NCBI RefSeq assembly: GCF_042682745.1
Contig: NZ_JBHUIO010000009.1
Location: forward strand, 248,001 to 312,000
DNA length: 64,000 bases
Direction: 5' to 3'
DNA from: Tumebacillus_A lipolyticus
GTDB taxonomy: Bacteria; Bacillota; Bacilli; Tumebacillales; Tumebacillaceae
Positions within the stretch are counted from its first letter, which is position 1; each line of letters starts with the position of its first letter. The notes under the pieces were generated by a model. That model was given only the letters and a program-made list of their open reading frames with translations. It made no database searches and was not told the DNA's origin. Both the position numbers and the translations under genes were made by a program. This document shows positions 61,754 through 64,000 of this stretch, in pieces.

Positions 61754-62209
61754 TTATCGACCGATCTCAAGCGCTTTTAACGCTTGGGACTTGGCCGCGT
61801 TGATCGCAGTGACGTTCGCTTCGTAGCTGCGGGTCGCGGAGATCATGTCGACCATCTCGCGAGCGATGTCAACGTTCGGCATTCGCACATAGCCGTACAT
61901 CGGATCGCCCGGCTCTTTCACCGCATCGGGATGGCTCGGATCGAAGACGAGCTTGAACGGCGTTTCATCCTTGACGATCCCGGTGACGCGCACGCCCTGC
62001 CCAGATGCTTGTCCCATCTCCTGCGCCAGAACGTTTTGAAACGAGGTCGCTGTGCGCTCTCCCATCGTGACGATCTGTCGTCGATACGGCTCTCCGTTGA
62101 CGCCGCGCGTCGTGTTGGCGTTGGCGATATTTCCGGCGACGACATCGAGGCGCAGGCGCTGTGCTGTCAGACCTGAAGCGCTGATGTTGATACTATCGAA
62201 TACTCCCAT
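61754..62209 (-). CDS. flgC: Flagellar proximal rod protein FlgC
   Basis: The 151-residue protein has the rod N-terminus FDSINISASGLTAQRLRLDVV followed by GNIANANTTRG. The middle YVRMPNVDIAREMVDMI and the C-terminal SYEANVTAINAAKSQALKA are also typical. It follows flgB by 2 bases. Confidence 0.97.
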   Translation of the reverse strand: MGVFDSINISASGLTAQRLRLDVVAGNIANANTTRGVNGEPYRRQIVTMGERTATSFQNVLAQEMGQASGQGVRVTGIVKDETPFKLVFDPSHPDAVKEPGDPMYGYVRMPNVDIAREMVDMISATRSYEANVTAINAAKSQALKALEIGR

Positions 62210-62211
62210 GC

Positions 62212-62622
62212 TTATCGCTTCCCTTCACTGATCGCATACTTGAGCGTTGCAAACTTGCCGTTGATCCGCTGTGCCAATGCGTTGTAGAGAATTTGATTTT
62301 CTGCGAGGTTGGTCATCTCGACGTCGATATCCACATTGTTGCCATCAAGGCGCATCGTCGTGGAAGTATCGGTGACCGTCTCAGGCTTCACCTCAGAGAT
62401 CCGATTGGTCCCGATCGCAATGTGTCGCTCGTCTGTTCGACGACCGCTCATCGCAGTTCCTGCCAACACTTGCTGCAGCGTATGTTCAAATGATACATCG
62501 CTGCGGTTGAAGTTCGGTGTGTCAATATTCGCAAGATTGTTTGAGATCACTTTCTGTCGCAGGCTAGCGGCATCAAGCGATCGCTCTAGCAATGAGATAG
62601 CTCGATTGTTGATAAACGACAT
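62212..62622 (-). CDS. flgB: Flagellar proximal rod protein FlgB
   Basis: The 136-residue protein is the first gene of the fla/che operon. It has ISLLERSLDAASLRQKVISNNLANIDTPNF-type rod sequence at the N-terminus and the closing LAENQILYNALAQRINGKFA. The ATG follows AAGGGTG. The 210 bases upstream should hold the main operon promoter. Confidence 0.97.
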   Translation of the reverse strand: MSFINNRAISLLERSLDAASLRQKVISNNLANIDTPNFNRSDVSFEHTLQQVLAGTAMSGRRTDERHIAIGTNRISEVKPETVTDTSTTMRLDGNNVDIDVEMTNLAENQILYNALAQRINGKFATLKYAISEGKR

Positions 62623-62805
62623 ACGATCACCCTTATGTTTTGATAGGTATGTATATCTTTCTTCGCGATGTTCGAAAATCCTGCATGATTCGACAACTCA
62701 AATTCAAACTGACATTCACCATTTTATAACTATTACTTATATCTTACTAGGGACTTTCGCCCTGACTCGACATTTTTCACACACCCTTCACAGGGACAAA
62801 AAAAA
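62623..62805 (-). promoter_or_regulatory. Upstream region expected to carry the fla/che operon promoter
   Basis: The gap between the codY terminator and flgB is AT-rich (notably 62665-62745) and includes TATAAA (near 62725) and TATACAT (near 62652) elements. No -35/-10 pair is clean enough to assign. In B. subtilis the equivalent region has sigma-A and sigma-D promoters repressed by CodY. I saw no good match to the CodY box here. Confidence 0.4.
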
Positions 62806-62825
62806 GACGCGGTCACGTCCGCGTC
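62806..62825 (-). terminator. Intrinsic terminator after codY
   Basis: A 7-bp GC-rich stem (GACGCGG / CCGCGTC) with a 6-base loop is followed on the minus strand by eight or nine T. It lies a few bases past the codY stop. Confidence 0.88.
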
Positions 62826-62832
62826 CTGTCGA

Positions 62833-63600
62833 TCATCTTGACTTCATATCTTCTAACAGCGGGAGCAGTTTGGGGTTCAAGATCTTGATGTGCGTGCCTT
62901 TCATCCCCAATGAACGCGCTTCGACTACGCCTGCGCTCTCCAATTTGCGCAGTGCGTTGACGATCACCGAACGCGTGATCCCCACGCGATCTGCGATGCG
63001 AGAGGCGACCAGCAGTCCTTCGCGCCCATTCAGCTCGGCAAAGATGTGGTCGACCGCCTCCAGTTCCGAGTAGGACAGCGATCCGACCGCCATCTGCACA
63101 ATCGTCCGCTCTCGCCCTTCCTGAAGCTTTTTTTGTGAGGTGGCGCGCACCAGCTCAAGCCCGATCAAGGAAGCGCCATACTCGGCGAGCACGAGGTCTT
63201 CCTCTGTCATCGGACCTTTTTGCCTGGTCAGCAACAGCGTCCCCATCCGATCCCCCTGACCGCGGATCGGCACGATTGAGAGGTACGCGCGCTCCTCTGT
63301 CAAGCCAGTGCAAAACGGGGTGTTCTCCTGGATATTGGTGCGTGTAAACTCATGGCTGTACAGCTTGGCGACAAAATCATCCGGCAGGCAGACGCATCCA
63401 TCCGCAGCCTTGGGCAGCTGCGAGATGTCGATCAGCTCAGCTAACGCATGGCCGAGCAGCCTGCCTTTGTCGTCCACCAAAAAAACGTTGGCGAGGATGA
63501 TATCGCGCAAGCTTGCGGTCAGCTCTTCATAGCCGACGCGCATGCCATCTGCACGTTGCAACAATCGATTCATAACCCGCGTTTTGCTCAATAGTTCCAT
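62833..63600 (-). CDS. codY: GTP- and branched-chain amino acid-sensing repressor CodY
   Basis: The 255-residue global regulator has an N-terminal GAF domain (MELLSKTRVMNRLLQ start; ligand region with FTRTNIQENTPFCTGLTEERAYL) and a C-terminal winged helix-turn-helix (ASRIADRVGITRSVIVNALR). It represses stationary-phase and motility genes when GTP and Ile/Leu/Val are high. It lies between hslU and the fla/che operon as in Bacillus. Confidence 0.98.
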   Translation of the reverse strand: MELLSKTRVMNRLLQRADGMRVGYEELTASLRDIILANVFLVDDKGRLLGHALAELIDISQLPKAADGCVCLPDDFVAKLYSHEFTRTNIQENTPFCTGLTEERAYLSIVPIRGQGDRMGTLLLTRQKGPMTEEDLVLAEYGASLIGLELVRATSQKKLQEGRERTIVQMAVGSLSYSELEAVDHIFAELNGREGLLVASRIADRVGITRSVIVNALRKLESAGVVEARSLGMKGTHIKILNPKLLPLLEDMKSR

Positions 63601-63630
63601 ATCAGCCTGGTACCCTCCTGAGGTAAATTC

Positions 63631-64000
63631 CTACAGGATATAGTGGCTGAGATCCTTGTTCTTCACGATGCCTTCCAGTTTCTCCGCTACATATGCAGGC
63701 GTGATGACAATCTTTTCGAGCAGCACGTCTGACGCTTCGAAGGAGAGGTCTTCCAACAGCTTCTCCAGCAGAGTGTGCAGTCGCCGCGCTCCGATGTTAT
63801 CCGTCTCCGCGTTGACCGTGGTGGCCAGCTCAGCGAGCTTCTCGATCGATTCTGGCGTGAACTCGACCTTGATCCCTTCCGTCTCCAGCAATGCGATGTA
63901 CTGCTTGATCAGCGCATTTCTCGGCTCGGTCAAAATGCGTTGGAAATCTTCCGCAGTCAAGCTGGTCAGCTCGACCCGGATCGGAAACCGACCTTGGAGC
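63631..64000 (-). CDS. hslU: ATP-dependent protease ATPase subunit HslU, C-terminal part
   Basis: Only the last about 123 codons are in the window; the gene continues past 64000. The visible part has GRFPIRVELTSLTAEDF, the sensor-2 motif NIGARRLHTLLEKLLEDLSF and the C-terminal tail DLSHYIL, which docks into HslV. It lies 30 bases upstream of codY, consistent with the Bacillus hslV-hslU-codY unit. Confidence 0.95.
   Translation of the reverse strand, partial: LQGRFPIRVELTSLTAEDFQRILTEPRNALIKQYIALLETEGIKVEFTPESIEKLAELATTVNAETDNIGARRLHTLLEKLLEDLSFEASDVLLEKIVITPAYVAEKLEGIVKNKDLSHYIL

Noticed and set aside
62640..62760. CodY box or sigma-D promoter before flgB
   Set aside because: Sequences such as GATTTTCGAACAT only partly fit the CodY consensus, and no TAAA-N15-GCCGATAT pair is present.

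Overview
This 64 kb window comes from a Gram-positive, flagellated, endospore-type Firmicute. Gene order follows the Bacillus subtilis blocks ymxH-mlpA-ylxY-pnp-rpsO, ribF-truB-rbfA-infB-ylxQ-ylxR-nusA-rimP-polC-proS, dxr-cdsA-uppS-frr-pyrH-tsf-rpsB and the fla/che operon headed by hslU-codY. Several departures from B. subtilis (a 216-residue EF-Ts, FapA and a small basic flagellar protein inside the fla/che operon, moderately high GC) point to a relative of Alicyclobacillaceae/Tumebacillus; this placement is inference. Every gene I accept, about 70 of them, lies on the minus strand, so transcription runs from high to low coordinates. I see no rRNA, tRNA, CRISPR array, insertion sequence or prophage.

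In transcription order: (1) 64000-62833 holds the end of hslU, then codY and its terminator. (2) 62622-32559 is the fla/che operon: flgB flgC fliE fliF fliG fliH fliI fliJ ylxF/motE fliK flgD, a TIGR02530-type gene, flgG, swrD/flbD, fliL fliM fliY cheY fliO fliP fliQ fliR flhB flhA flhF flhG cheB cheA cheW cheC cheD, a small membrane protein, sigD/fliA, fapA, a small conserved flagellar protein, a swrB-like gene and a small MltG-like gene. It closes on a perfect 42-bp palindromic terminator. Many genes overlap by 1-8 bases, implying translational coupling. (3) 32408-28566 is rpsB tsf pyrH frr uppS, with a good promoter and leader before rpsB and intrinsic terminators after rpsB, tsf and frr. 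(4) 28553-24846 is cdsA dxr, a nucleotidyltransferase-like gene and ispG. The site-2 protease gene rseP, usual beside dxr, is not here. (5) 24845-22072 is an AT-rich gap, an APC-family permease and an SDR oxidoreductase, which look like an accessory insertion. (6) 21904-10231 is proS, a family 2 glycosyltransferase, polC rimP nusA ylxR ylxQ infB; rbfA nrnA truB ribF follow to 6879. (7) 6735-6284 is a two-gene cassette of unknown small proteins with its own promoter-like sequence. (8) 6201-1 is rpsO pnp, a degenerate NodB-fold gene, ylxY, mlpA and the start of ymxH.

The genes work as a few coherent modules: flagellar type III export, basal body, motor switch and chemotaxis; translation initiation, elongation and recycling; MEP isoprenoid, undecaprenyl and phospholipid precursors; and RNA turnover. 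The window is mostly conserved housekeeping DNA and I found no clear new multi-gene system. The best leads are the 6284-6735 pair, the nucleotidyltransferase in the rseP position, the catalytically dead NodB gene, and an out-of-frame start plus G7 tract before the permease.
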